Shown piece by piece: positions 49,868 to 60,126 of a stretch of DNA of 64,000 bases. The DNA is from Luteolibacter luteus (lineage in GTDB: Bacteria > Verrucomicrobiota > Verrucomicrobiia > Verrucomicrobiales > Akkermansiaceae). The stretch covers positions 2,170,001 through 2,234,000 of the forward strand of contig NZ_CP051774.1 of NCBI RefSeq assembly GCF_012913485.1, given 5' to 3'. The position numbers were made by a program, and so were the translations under genes. The number at the start of each line of letters is the position of its first letter. Position 1 is the first letter of the stretch. The notes under the pieces were generated by a model. The model did not search any database, was not told the origin of the DNA, and saw only the letters and a list, made by a program, of their open reading frames with translations.

Positions 49868-50671
49868 ATGAAGCCGCTCGAATCACCCGCCACACCGGGG
49901 GCCATCCTGTCCTTTGATTTCGACGGCACGCTCTACAGTCCGGCCGAGCACCCGCCGGTGAGCCTGCGGCTTTTCCAAACCCTGGAGCGCCTGCGCCAGG
50001 AACGGGGAGCGCTATGGGGAATCAACACGGGGCGATCGATCGGTCACGTGGTGGAGGGCTTGGTGGATGCGCGCTTTCCTTTCACCCCGGACTGGGTGGT
50101 GGCGCGAGAGCGCGAGATCTGGCTGCCGACAAGCTTGGGCAGGTGGACGCCTTTTGATTCGTGGAATTCCGCGTGCGAACGCGAGCAGGGAGAGTTTTTC
50201 AAGGAGGTGCGCGGGATCCTAGCCACGATCCGCCACGAGGTGGAGGAGCACACTGGGGCTACGTGGATCGAGCAACCGGGCGATCCCGCGGGTCTGGTGG
50301 CCCGCACGGATGAGGAGATGGCGTGGATCGTCAGCCGCATCGAACTGCACGCCGCGGCGGAGCCGATGCTCGGCTGGCAGCGCAACTCGATCTGGCTGCG
50401 CTTCGGCCACAAGAAGTACCAGAAGGGTAGTAGCTTGGCGGAAGTGGCGCGGAACTTCGGATTGAGCCCGGCGCAAACCTTTGCGATTGGGGACAGCCAC
50501 AATGACTTCGAGATGCTGAGCCCGGATGTTTCCGGAATGTTTGCGTGCCCGGCGAATGCGGTGCCGGAGATCCGCGAGCACGTGCTGAAGGGAGGCGGGC
50601 ACGCGTGCCTGCTGCCGCACAGCGAGGGCTGCGTGGAGGCGCTGGAGCATTTCTTCGGGACCGGAAGCTAA
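49868..50671 (+). CDS. HAD-superfamily phosphatase (Cof/IIB type)
   Basis: A 267 aa cytoplasmic hydrolase of the HAD superfamily. Motif I is LSFDFDGTLYSP (nucleophile Asp and acid/base Asp), motif II INTGRSIGHVVEGL, Lys of motif III in FGHKKYQKGSSLAEVARNFGL, and motif IV FAIGDSHNDFEMLSPDVSGMFACPANAVPEIR. The large alpha/beta C2-type cap places it in the IIB subfamily, whose members dephosphorylate sugar phosphates or trehalose- or sucrose-phosphate. The specific substrate is unknown. It lies 11 bases before the next gene. Confidence 0.9.
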   Translation: MKPLESPATPGAILSFDFDGTLYSPAEHPPVSLRLFQTLERLRQERGALWGINTGRSIGHVVEGLVDARFPFTPDWVVAREREIWLPTSLGRWTPFDSWNSACEREQGEFFKEVRGILATIRHEVEEHTGATWIEQPGDPAGLVARTDEEMAWIVSRIELHAAAEPMLGWQRNSIWLRFGHKKYQKGSSLAEVARNFGLSPAQTFAIGDSHNDFEMLSPDVSGMFACPANAVPEIREHVLKGGGHACLLPHSEGCVEALEHFFGTGS

Positions 50672-50682
50672 CAAGGGACACC

Positions 50683-51309
50683 ATGGGCATCGATAACCGG
50701 ATCGCGGTCAGCTTCACGACATTGCCTCAAGAGTTCACCGGCCATCTGATCACGCAGTTGGTCGCGGCCATGAAGAGCTTTGGTTTCGTATCTGGAGGAC
50801 GCACCTTCCACGAAATCCGATCCGACAAAGCCCTGCTGATCGAGTTTCCATTTCCAGAAGGAATCGACGTCATCCATGCCCCCCTCGAACGACTCTGGGA
50901 TTTCGTCACGAAGTACAAGCGTATTTCGTTAGGTTTCTCGCGAGATTTTACCAGTTACGGTTGGGACGACGACCTCGAACTTTCGCCTCTCGTTCAAACG
51001 TGGTGGTTTAGCTTCTACTTCAAAGATCCGGCCAACGTGTTTGATTCGGTGACGCTGTGGACGGAAGCTGCAGCTTTTTACCCGCCGACCGATAGCGCTC
51101 CCGACAATTTCGATAACAGCCTCATTCGATTGGTTGAAAGGGTCGCAGAGGTCTTGCACGGTTTTTTCAGCTCCTCCCGGACCTACGGGTATGCGGAACC
51201 CAAACATGGGGAACTGGAGGACCCTACCGTCTTTCTGATCTCAGCTGGCGAAACTCGCCGGGTATCCGATTGTGATCCCGGATGGATCGAACCGATCAAG
51301 AAACTCTAG
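50683..51309 (+). CDS. orphan AT-rich gene, uncharacterised
   Basis: A 208 aa protein with ATG at 50683 after a CAAGGGA ribosome-binding site. GC is about 52% by counting several lines, against about 65% in the neighbouring HAD gene. It has no signal peptide or TM helix. It has an alternating alpha/beta pattern: TLPQEFTGHLITQLVAAMKSFGFV, ALLIEFPFPEGIDVIHAPLERLWDFVT, TWWFSFYFKDPANVFDSVTLWTEAAAFYP, and aromatic-rich SRTYGYAEPKHGELEDP. I do not recognise the family. The base composition suggests recent acquisition; an immunity-protein-like or defence function is only a guess. Confidence 0.7.
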   Translation: MGIDNRIAVSFTTLPQEFTGHLITQLVAAMKSFGFVSGGRTFHEIRSDKALLIEFPFPEGIDVIHAPLERLWDFVTKYKRISLGFSRDFTSYGWDDDLELSPLVQTWWFSFYFKDPANVFDSVTLWTEAAAFYPPTDSAPDNFDNSLIRLVERVAEVLHGFFSSSRTYGYAEPKHGELEDPTVFLISAGETRRVSDCDPGWIEPIKKL

Positions 51310-51341
51310 CCAAAGCAGGCCGATCATCTCCCCGGCGCGGG

Positions 51342-51938
51342 TCAGCCGGTCGATTGATGGATGGCATAGCGGATCGCGAGCAGGCGGATCACGACGACCA
51401 GGGTAGAGGTGATGCCGAGCACGACGCCTTCGTGTAGCCCTAGGCGATCCAGCCCGAGCAGGGCGAGGCCGCCGATAATGCAGGCGGTGGCATAGATTTC
51501 CTTTCGCAGGACGAGAGGGATTTCATTCCGCAGGACATCGCGCAAGAGGCCGCCGAAGGTGGCGCTGATGACGCCGAGCGCCAGGCAAGCCCACCAAGGC
51601 AGGCCGTGTGCTTGGGAGATGCGGATGCCGGTAACAGTGAAGAGGCCGAGGCCCAAGGCATCGACGACAGAGACCGCGCGTCTCATTTTCCTCCACCACT
51701 CCGAGCCAGCCAAAGCAATCACGGTGCCGCCCGCGGCGAGGCCGAAGGTCATGGGGTTCTTCAGGAACTGCGGCGGGACATCCCCGATCAAGACGCTGCG
51801 CAGGAGTCCGCCACCGGCACCGGTGACGAAGGCCATGACGAACATGCCGAACCAATCCATCTCCTTTTCCCGCGCTGCGATGGCGCCGGAAACGCAGAAG
51901 ACGAGGGTGCCGACCGTTTCCCAGACGTAGTGGATCAC
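51342..51938 (-). CDS. trimeric intracellular cation channel (TRIC/UPF0126) family protein
   Basis: A 198 aa inner-membrane protein with about seven TM helices in two repeats. Each repeat carries the family signature: GAGGGLLRSVLIGDVPPQFL in repeat one and TFGGLLRDVLRNEIPLVL in repeat two (first copy has Ser where Asp is usual). GTG at 51938 starts the protein (IHYVWETVGTLVFCVSGAIAA). Bacterial TRIC homologues (YadS-like) form trimeric K+/cation channels; the physiological role is unclear. It lies 32 bases upstream of glpD's stop region and is transcribed in the same direction as the glp operon. Confidence 0.92.
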   Translation of the reverse strand: MIHYVWETVGTLVFCVSGAIAAREKEMDWFGMFVMAFVTGAGGGLLRSVLIGDVPPQFLKNPMTFGLAAGGTVIALAGSEWWRKMRRAVSVVDALGLGLFTVTGIRISQAHGLPWWACLALGVISATFGGLLRDVLRNEIPLVLRKEIYATACIIGGLALLGLDRLGLHEGVVLGITSTLVVVIRLLAIRYAIHQSTG

Positions 51939-51970
51939 GAGGCCATGCTAACAGGATGCCGGGAGAAACA

Positions 51971-53517
51971 TCAACCCGTGGCGGAAGGATCTCCGAAGAC
52001 GTAGCCACGCGCGAGGGTCTCGTAGTTGCGGGTCTGTTCGCGCGCCCACGCTTCGTCCCTGCCAAGTTCTTCGGCAAGGATATCCGCGACCTTGGCCGAG
52101 GCCCCGATGCTGGCGCGGGCATTCAGCAGGAGGCAGCGACTGCGGCGGGCGAGGACATCCTCGACCGTGCGGGCCATCTCCTTTCGCGCATGCCAGCGGA
52201 CTTCGGCGACGGTGAGCGGAAGGGAGGGATGGACCTCGTCCGCATCTCCGATTTCCCGGATGGCTGGCGCATCAGAGCCATAGGGCCACAACGGATCCGT
52301 GGTCATTTCGGCTGCACCATGGATCGGGAGATGAGTGGTGCGGCAAGGAACGGGATCGAGGCCGGCTACTTCTTCTGCGCGATTGATGACGTCTTCCGCC
52401 ATACGGCGATAGGTGGTCCACTTGCCGCCGGTGATGGTGATGAGCCCGCTTTTTCCGATGAGTATGGTGTGATCCCGGGAAAGGCTGGCAGTGTTCGTAG
52501 CATCGCCGCTTTTGACAAGAGGACGGAGCCCGGCGAAGACACTGAGCACATCGTCCGGCTTCGGGTCACGCGTGAGGTAGCGTGCGGCGTGGGTCATGAG
52601 GAAATCAATCTCCTCCGGGAGGGCGCGGGGTTCGAGGCTTTTCAAGGGGCGGGGCGTATCGGTGGTGCCCACGACGACGCAATCGTGCCACGGCACGGCG
52701 AAGAGGACCCGGCCATCCGCGGTCTTTGGGATCATGATGGCGGAGTCGCCGGGCAGGAAGCCCTTCGGCAGCACGAGATGGATGCCTTGGCTTACGGCGA
52801 CCAGTTCCTCATCCAAGCGTTCGTCTTCCTGGCGGAGGTGATCGACGAAGATGCCGGTCGCATTGATCACGCAACTGGCGCGGAGGACAAAGCTGCGACC
52901 GCTTTCCACGTCCTGGACCTCGATGCCCGCGACGCGTCCCCGCTCCTTCACGAGATGAGAACAGCGGAGGTGGTTGGCGAGCTTCGCGCCGAGATCCGCC
53001 GCCGTCATCGCAAGATGGATCGCGAGGCGCGAGTCATCAAACTGGCCATCGTGATAGATCACGCCACCCGTAAGCCCTTCAGGCTCGATGGTGGGGATTT
53101 TTTCCAGCGTCTCTTCCTTGGAGAGGATATGACTGGCACCGAGGCCGAGCGTTCCAGCCAAGCCATCGTAAACCTTCATGCCGACGCCGTAGAAGGGGCC
53201 TTCCCACCATTTGTAGGTGGGGATGACAAAGGCGAGATTCCGAACCAGATGCGGGGCATTGCGCGCCATGCGTCCGCGCTCGTGCAGGGCCTCCATGACG
53301 AGGGAGACATTACCCTGCTTCAAATAGCGCACGCCTCCGTGCACAAGCTTTGTCGAGCGTGAGGATGTGCCTTTCGCGAAGTCGGCTTGCTCGACGAGTG
53401 CCACGCGGTGGCCTCGCGAAGCCGCATCACCCGCTGCACCGAGCCCGGTCGCCCCGCCACCCACGATGCAGATGTCGAAGGACTCGGATTGGAGTGCGGA
53501 AAGATGCTCGTCTCGAT

Positions 53518-53521
<4 letters not shown>
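51971..53521 (-). CDS. glpD: aerobic FAD-dependent glycerol-3-phosphate dehydrogenase
   Basis: A membrane-associated flavoenzyme oxidising glycerol-3-phosphate to dihydroxyacetone phosphate and feeding quinones. FAD Rossmann motif [19 protein letters not shown], then [63 protein letters not shown] and [10 protein letters not shown] identify GlpD-type (DAO family). The C-terminal helical domain contains [31 protein letters not shown], the GlpD/GlpA cap signature. The ATG at 53521 overlaps the glpK stop (ATGA), so it is co-translated with glycerol kinase. Confidence 0.97.
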
Positions 53522-54996
<1,475 letters not shown>

Positions 54997-55093
54997 AACA
55001 GGGAGAGCTTTCCCTCATTGCTAACACGGGATCGCAAAAGCGCGAAGCATCTTCCTTGCATCATTGCCATTCCGGGCGCTCCTTACTGGCAGC

Positions 55094-56812
55094 ATGGCCA
55101 TCCTGAAGCGCGTCTTTGCCCTGGCTCTCAAATACCCCTGGCGGGCATCGATCTCGCTGCTCATGGCAGTCGCCTGCACGGTGCTGGTGCTGGTGCTTCC
55201 CACCGTGACCCAGATATTGGTGGACGAGGTGATGAAAAACCGCCGTGCAGACCTGCTCTTCAAGACGGCGTCGCTCGGCATCGGTGCGATTTTCCTGAGA
55301 CAGCTGCTCTTCACGCTGCGGACTTACGGGAACAATGCGCTGGAGCAGCGGCTGATCCATGACCTCCGGAGCAAGCTCTACGACAAGCTGCAGCGCTTGC
55401 CGATCAAGTGGTTCGACTCGAACTCCTCCGGCGAGATCATGTCGCGCGTGGCGAGCGACGTGCCCTCCACCGACAGGGTGATTGTTGAAACCATCGACCA
55501 GGCGATTCCTGCGGTGCTGCAGTTCCTGATCATGGCCGGCTGGATGTTCTACAACAGCTGGGAACTCGCCCTCGTGACCCTGGCACCGCTGCCGATCATC
55601 GGGCTGATCACCACGATTTATTCGCGGGTGGCGGAGCCGCGGTGGCGGGAATCCTCCGAAGCTTCCGCGGCGCTCAATGCCTTGCTTCACGACAACCTGG
55701 CGGGCATCCGGCAGATCAAGGCCTACACCGTGGAGCCGGAAGCGCTCAATCGCTTCGACGAGGCGAGCCGGCACGTCGGCGAAAAGCACATGCGGGTCAT
55801 GAAGGGCCAGGCCGTGGTGTGGCCGGGCGTGTCCCTGCTCGCGGAGTCCGGCATCATCCTGATGCTGGGCTGCGGTGCCTGGTGGGTGCTGCAGGGAAAG
55901 ATGACCGAAGGCACGCCGCTGGCTTTCCTGGTCGCCTGGGGCTTTCTCTTCGATCCGATCTCGCGGATCAACAACCTCACGCAGCTCTATCTCGGCGGGA
56001 AGGTGGCAGCGAAGCGCGTCTTCGATATCCTGGACCTGCCTGATGAAACGAATCTCACCGAGGGTGCTCGTCCTGCGGAATTCAAAGGCCGCGTGGTTTT
56101 CGACAATGCCGGTTTCTCCTACGATCCCGATTCCCCTGCCGTGCGTGGTGTTTCGATCGTCGCGGAGCCGGGCATGACCGTGGCACTGGTGGGACCGACG
56201 GGCGCAGGCAAATCGACCGTCCTGAATCTTCTTACGCGTTTTTACGAAACCGATCAGGGGAGCATCTTACTCGACGGATATCCGATCGAGTCGCTTTCGA
56301 AAGAATGGCTGCGCGACCACACCGGCTATGTCACGCAGGAGAGCTTTCTTTTCAATACAACGCTGCGCGACAACCTGAAGCTCGCAAAACCGGACGCGAC
56401 CGACGACGAAATCTGGGCAGCGCTCGACAATGCAAATGCTTCTCCTTTTGTGCGTGAATTGCCGGAGATGCTTGATACCGTCGCGGGTGAACGTGGGGTC
56501 CGGTTCTCCGGAGGCGAGAAGCAACGCCTCTCAATCGCGCGGGCCTTGCTGAAAAATCCGCCCCTACTTTTGTTAGACGAGGCCACATCCGCCTTGGACA
56601 ATGAAACGGAACGCTTGGTCCAGCAGGCGCTGGAAACGCTGCGCTCCGACCGCACCTCCTTTGTCATCGCCCACCGCCTTTCCACCGTGAGGAATGCCGA
56701 CCTCATCTGCGTGCTTGAGGACGGCAAACTGGTGGAAAGCGGGAAGCATGATGAACTGTTAGCAAGAGGCGGCTTGTATTCGCGGCTATGCGAAGCTTCC
56801 ATTCGCGAATAA
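55094..56812 (+). CDS. MsbA-like ABC exporter (fused TM and ATPase)
   Basis: A 572 aa half-transporter: six TM helices (residues ~10-310, starting MAILKRVFALALKYPWRASISLLMAV) then an ATPase domain with Walker A GPTGAGKSTVLNLLTRFYE (~366), signature FSGGEKQRLSIARALLKNPP (~470), Walker B LLLLDEATSALD (~490) and H-loop FVIAHRLSTVRNAD. The intracellular helix LRSKLYDKLQRLPIKWFDSNSSGEIMSRV is typical of lipid A or multidrug exporters. The ATG at 55094 is preferred; a TTG 30 bases upstream is in frame. The substrate is uncertain (lipid A-like, lipid or drug). Confidence 0.93.
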   Translation: MAILKRVFALALKYPWRASISLLMAVACTVLVLVLPTVTQILVDEVMKNRRADLLFKTASLGIGAIFLRQLLFTLRTYGNNALEQRLIHDLRSKLYDKLQRLPIKWFDSNSSGEIMSRVASDVPSTDRVIVETIDQAIPAVLQFLIMAGWMFYNSWELALVTLAPLPIIGLITTIYSRVAEPRWRESSEASAALNALLHDNLAGIRQIKAYTVEPEALNRFDEASRHVGEKHMRVMKGQAVVWPGVSLLAESGIILMLGCGAWWVLQGKMTEGTPLAFLVAWGFLFDPISRINNLTQLYLGGKVAAKRVFDILDLPDETNLTEGARPAEFKGRVVFDNAGFSYDPDSPAVRGVSIVAEPGMTVALVGPTGAGKSTVLNLLTRFYETDQGSILLDGYPIESLSKEWLRDHTGYVTQESFLFNTTLRDNLKLAKPDATDDEIWAALDNANASPFVRELPEMLDTVAGERGVRFSGGEKQRLSIARALLKNPPLLLLDEATSALDNETERLVQQALETLRSDRTSFVIAHRLSTVRNADLICVLEDGKLVESGKHDELLARGGLYSRLCEASIRE

Positions 56813-56837
56813 ACCTCTCCACGATTGCTGCCCGCAC

Positions 56838-57137
56838 ATGGAAACCGTCCTGCAACTTCCCGATTCCGAAGATCCCTGCACCGTAAAAGAAGTCGTCGAT
56901 GCCCTCCGCAAGGAGAAGCTTTTCCCGCGCCACGAGTCGAAGAACTGGGGCGACTGGATCCACTTCGAAGGTCACCGCACCGTGATCAGCATCGAGTCGA
57001 TGCGCGGCCTGACGAGCTCCGCCACCATCGAACACTCGGAAGACGAGAGCGAGGAACTCACGCCTGCCATCCTGCGCGCCTTCGGTCGCCTCAACTGGGT
57101 CGGCATTGGCGAAGACGGTGAGTATCCGCTCGATTGA
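56838..57137 (+). CDS. small uncharacterised protein
   Basis: A 99 aa acidic, soluble protein (METVLQLPDSEDPCTVKEVVDALRKEKLFPRHESKNWGDWIHF ... RAFGRLNWVGIGEDGEYPLD). No signal peptide, TM helix or recognised motif. It follows the exporter by 25 bases and ends before a terminator, so it is probably the last gene of that transcript. Function unknown. Confidence 0.65.
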   Translation: METVLQLPDSEDPCTVKEVVDALRKEKLFPRHESKNWGDWIHFEGHRTVISIESMRGLTSSATIEHSEDESEELTPAILRAFGRLNWVGIGEDGEYPLD

Positions 57138-57210
57138 GCGTCCCGGATGAGGGGCGCCCCGCGCCCCGCTTCGAAAACTTCCCCCCGCCCTTGTCGCGGG
57201 ATGCCAAAGT

Positions 57211-57236
57211 GCGCGGCCATCTCGCCGCGCTTTTTT
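57211..57236 (+). terminator. rho-independent terminator after the exporter unit
   Basis: GCGCGGC at 57211-57217 pairs perfectly with GCCGCGC at 57224-57230 across a six-base loop CATCTC and is followed by TTTTTT. It lies between convergent genes (56838-57137 plus, 57239-58228 minus). Confidence 0.9.
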
Positions 57237-57238
57237 CT

Positions 57239-58228
57239 TCATTCCCGCGTGAGCCTGCAGGCCACGACATTCGCAAAGGGAACATCCTTTACCGGAAGGA
57301 AGGTCCAGACACCGGGCTTCACCGGTGCCGCCAATTGAAAGCGTGCGGTGGGCTTCTTCTTTGAAGGAGCTTCCACATCCCATTCGATCCGCAGATTGTC
57401 CTCTTGGCCGGCGAAATAGCCATCCAGCGAAAGCCCTTCGTGGATCTCGGCAGCATCGCCATCGACCATTGCCATCTCGACTTCCAGCGAGTGCCACATC
57501 GAGCGTTCGCCGGTGCGCGCGCGGAAGCCGCAGTCTTTCCAAAGCTTCGCCTTGCCGACCAACCACTCTAGAGCCTTGTCGCGATTCTCCGGTGCAGCTT
57601 GGTTGATTTTCTCGATGTCGGCGTCGTTGGCTTGGAACCAGCGCATTTCCACTTTCACGCAATCCCAGTTGCCCCCACCGCCCTGCCGCTTGGGATCGCC
57701 CGGCGCGGTTACCTCCGGAAACTGCCAGAGCATGAAGGTATCCTTTCCATCATTCCACCAGGCACGCTCGCGCCACACCCCGGATTTGATGACGGCCATG
57801 TTTCCCATCACCCCCCAGCTCAAGTAAGTCTGCCCTTTTCCTGACAAGGCGATCTCCGCTTCGAGACTATCCGCGGTGAGCGTGCCGAACTTTCCGCCCT
57901 CGACCGCGGCGACAACGCCGAGTTCCTTCATGATCTGGCCGCCTGCCTTCAACGAGCCTGTGATCTTCGTCATCTTCACGGACTCCATGCGCCATGGATT
58001 CGTCTCGGTGAAATCGCCAAGTACGGTCATGCCCCGCTTCGCCAACGTATCGATCGTCATCGACTTCGTAGAATGAAGTGGATCCGCCAATGCCTTCCGC
58101 AGCTCCGCCGCCTCCTTCGGAGCCGCCTTGATGGCAACCAATCGCATCGAATCTTCCGCTTTTGCGGACGCCCCGAGGAGCAATGCCGCAGCGGAAACGA
58201 GTGAAAGCAGGGGATTGAAGGGTTTCAT
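57239..58228 (-). CDS. secreted uncharacterised protein
   Basis: A 329 aa protein with a signal peptide (MKPFNPLLSLVSAAALLLGASAKAE). It begins the mature region with SMRLVAIKAAPKEAAELRKALADP and has repeated Trp/Met-containing beta segments (MTVLGDFTETNPWRMESVKMTKI, GQTYLSWGVMGNMAVI, WDCVKVEMRWFQAND). The C-terminus (RFQLAAPVKPGVWTFLPVKDVPFANVVACRLT) looks like a beta-sandwich. No known family is recognised. The ATG at 58228 is the start. The adjacent 172-base space leads to the tRNA-Gly gene. Confidence 0.75.
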   Translation of the reverse strand: MKPFNPLLSLVSAAALLLGASAKAEDSMRLVAIKAAPKEAAELRKALADPLHSTKSMTIDTLAKRGMTVLGDFTETNPWRMESVKMTKITGSLKAGGQIMKELGVVAAVEGGKFGTLTADSLEAEIALSGKGQTYLSWGVMGNMAVIKSGVWRERAWWNDGKDTFMLWQFPEVTAPGDPKRQGGGGNWDCVKVEMRWFQANDADIEKINQAAPENRDKALEWLVGKAKLWKDCGFRARTGERSMWHSLEVEMAMVDGDAAEIHEGLSLDGYFAGQEDNLRIEWDVEAPSKKKPTARFQLAAPVKPGVWTFLPVKDVPFANVVACRLTRE

Positions 58229-58352
58229 GACCAGAAATCTCTGCCCCGGCCCATCACGAGGCGGAAGACTTAAATTCAAAAGGTTGCGTCCTCTGACAAG
58301 TGGAGGACGGGCAGGAAAAATCACGCAGATGAAGAAGCATGCAAATTTTCTC

Positions 58353-58380
58353 TTGCGGGTCGGTTCTGCACGTGTAGAAA
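58353..58380 (+). promoter_or_regulatory. candidate promoter of the tRNA-Gly gene
   Basis: TTGCGG (58353-58358) and TAGAAA (58375-58380) with 16 bases between them; predicted transcription start about 58387, shortly before the tRNA. The match is partial and chosen by eye. Confidence 0.35.
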
Positions 58381-58400
58381 CCGCGCACGCGTTTCGCGAC

Positions 58401-58475
58401 GCGGGCGTAGCTCAGTGGTAGAGCGCCACCTTGCCAAGGTGGATGTCGTGAGTTCGAATCTCATCGCCCGCTCCA
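58401..58475 (+). tRNA. tRNA-Gly (anticodon GCC), encoded CCA
   Basis: The acceptor stem GCGGGCG (58401-58407) pairs with CGCCCGC (58465-58471). D-arm TAGCTCAGTGGTAGAGC, anticodon stem-loop CCACCTT-GCC-AAGGTGG (anticodon at 58433-58435) and T-arm with TTCGAATC are all normal. Discriminator base T and a genomically encoded CCA (58473-58475) follow. The 3' end is the likely integration site of the element starting here. Confidence 0.97.
58449..58475. other. putative attachment-site core in the tRNA-Gly 3' end
   Basis: The T-arm to CCA segment of tRNA-Gly directly borders the tyrosine integrase gene. Integrases of this kind usually recombine at tRNA 3' ends and restore them. The second att copy would lie beyond the right edge; only one copy is visible. 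Confidence 0.4.
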
Positions 58476-58526
58476 TTCATTTCCAAGAACTTGGCCAGCT
58501 TATGCTGGCCATTTTCGTTTTGGCCT

Positions 58527-58552
58527 GCGCCCGAATAGCGCCCGAATGCGCC
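58527..58552. repeat. short tandem repeat (GCGCCCGAATA-type, ~2.4 copies) near the integrase start
   Basis: GCGCCCGAATA, then GCGCCCGAAT, then GCGCC in direct tandem, between the tRNA and the likely integrase start codon at 58601. Such short repeats near integrases can be arm-type binding sites for the recombinase. Confidence 0.55.
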
Positions 58553-58600
58553 TTTAAACTGCTCGCATTGGCGCTCGTTCTCAGCCCATCTGGCTTTCTA

Positions 58601-59830
58601 ATGGCACGACGAGCAAGGCTTCTACCCAAGTTCGACCACGGACGGCAGCAGTGGGTCCTTAACGTCCCTCCGGGTCTATCGGATACGGGAGCGAGGCAAC
58701 GGGTCTACTTCCCCCGTGGAGCTGAACAAGACGCAGTTGCCTACGCCGACCAGCTCAAGCAGGCGAACGAGAACCTGAAGGAGTTAGCAAAGCATGTGCG
58801 GCCGGAATTGATGCGGGCTGCCGTGAAGTGGGAGCCGGTGGTCATCGAGCTTGGCTTCCGCGATCTGGATCACTTCTGCGCAACCAAGGTCGCCGAGTTG
58901 GAGAAAGCCTCCGCAGCACCGACGCTCGCCAGCCTTTTGGATGCTTTCCAAGCCGATCATTCCAAGAACTGGTCCTCTCAATACCTTGGCAAGCGCTGGA
59001 AGCCTTTTCGCAGTCGCTTGGATGAGATCGAAGATCTGCGGATATCGCAGATGGATCAGGCGTTCTGGCGAGACTGGTTGAAGAAATGGAAGGAGACCTC
59101 GAAGCCCGGTCCTACCACCTACAACCAGCAGCTCGGCGGCATCCGCTCCATTTTCGAACTGGCAGCGGCCAAACGGGTGCATCCCATCAATCCTCTCGAC
59201 GATCTGCCAGGCGCGAAGGAACGCAAGGGAGAGGTTCCCGTGTCCACACCTGAGGAGGTCCAGCGACTGCTAGATGTAGCATGGAAGCACGACCGCGAAA
59301 TGGTCCCCTACTTTGTCACCTGCTATTTCGCAGGCCTACGACCTGATTCCGAAGCCAAACGCGTTCACTTCGAGCACTTCGACTGGAATGAGGGGCACCT
59401 CAAGGTCGGCATCACGAAGACCGACGGCAATCCAAACCGATACGTGCAGATTGAGGACACCTTAAAGGCTTGGATGCGACCATGGCTGAAAAAGAAGGGA
59501 TCGATCATCCCTGACAACTTCGCGAAACGCCGACGTCGTCTGATTTACGGCTTCTACACCACACCGAACGCGACCTTCGGCGACGAAACCAAGTGGAAAG
59601 CGCTCGTTCCTTGGGGTCACGATATCACCCGCCACTCTTACGGCTCCTACTGGGAGGCGGCTCACCGCGGGAAACCGGGCTGCAAGGAGACCCTTGCGGC
59701 CAACATGGGTCACGTCGATTTCAAGACGTTCGACCGCTACTACAAGAATGCGCGATCGCGGGCTGAGGGCAAAGCCTACTGGGAAATCCAGCCTCCCGAG
59801 CAAAAGGAGAACGTTATCGCGATCGCGTAG
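58601..59830 (+). CDS. tyrosine-family site-specific integrase
   Basis: A 409 aa phage-type integrase. The N-terminal arm-binding part (MARRARLLPKFDHGRQQWVLNVPPGL) precedes a SAM-like core-binding domain (LASLLDAFQADHSKNWSSQYLGKRWKPFRSRL). The catalytic domain contains YFAGLRPDSEAKRV (first Arg), GITKTDGN (Lys), HDITRHSYGSYW (second Arg and His) and MGHVDFKTFDRYY (His and the Tyr nucleophile nine to ten residues later). The ATG at 58601 is preferred; frames are open upstream into the tRNA. It is adjacent to tRNA-Gly, as expected for an integrated phage or genomic island. GC is slightly below the neighbours. Confidence 0.9.
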   Translation: MARRARLLPKFDHGRQQWVLNVPPGLSDTGARQRVYFPRGAEQDAVAYADQLKQANENLKELAKHVRPELMRAAVKWEPVVIELGFRDLDHFCATKVAELEKASAAPTLASLLDAFQADHSKNWSSQYLGKRWKPFRSRLDEIEDLRISQMDQAFWRDWLKKWKETSKPGPTTYNQQLGGIRSIFELAAAKRVHPINPLDDLPGAKERKGEVPVSTPEEVQRLLDVAWKHDREMVPYFVTCYFAGLRPDSEAKRVHFEHFDWNEGHLKVGITKTDGNPNRYVQIEDTLKAWMRPWLKKKGSIIPDNFAKRRRRLIYGFYTTPNATFGDETKWKALVPWGHDITRHSYGSYWEAAHRGKPGCKETLAANMGHVDFKTFDRYYKNARSRAEGKAYWEIQPPEQKENVIAIA

Positions 59831-59865
59831 GAGCCTCGCGTTGACGCCCGTGCTAAAACTGCCCC

Positions 59866-60126
59866 GTGAAACTGTTCCTTCCCACCCTTCTGGCCCTCGC
59901 CCTGGTGTCCTGCGACTCCCCGGAGCCTGACGCCGCTTACACCGACCCGGCCCCGATCCTGCGGGAGAATGCCGAGTTGAAGAAGAAGGTGGCGGCGCTT
60001 GAGTACGAGCGGGATGAAGCGGTGAAGAAGCACGAGAGTGCGCTTCGTCTCGTTAACCAGTTCATGGATCAGAAATACGAGCTGGAGCGGAAAATGGAGA
60101 AAGCCGGGCTCACGGGATCCAATTGA
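59866..60126 (+). CDS. small lipoprotein with coiled coil
   Basis: An 86 aa protein with a lipoprotein signal (MKLFLPTLLALALVSC, GTG start) and a charged coiled-coil body (LRENAELKKKVAALEYERDEAVKKHESALRLVNQFMDQKYELERKMEKAG). It overlaps the convergent tail-like gene by 17 bases at the 3' ends. Position right after the integrase suggests it belongs to the element; functions such as superinfection exclusion or lysis accessory are only guesses. Confidence 0.7.
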   Translation: MKLFLPTLLALALVSCDSPEPDAAYTDPAPILRENAELKKKVAALEYERDEAVKKHESALRLVNQFMDQKYELERKMEKAGLTGSN

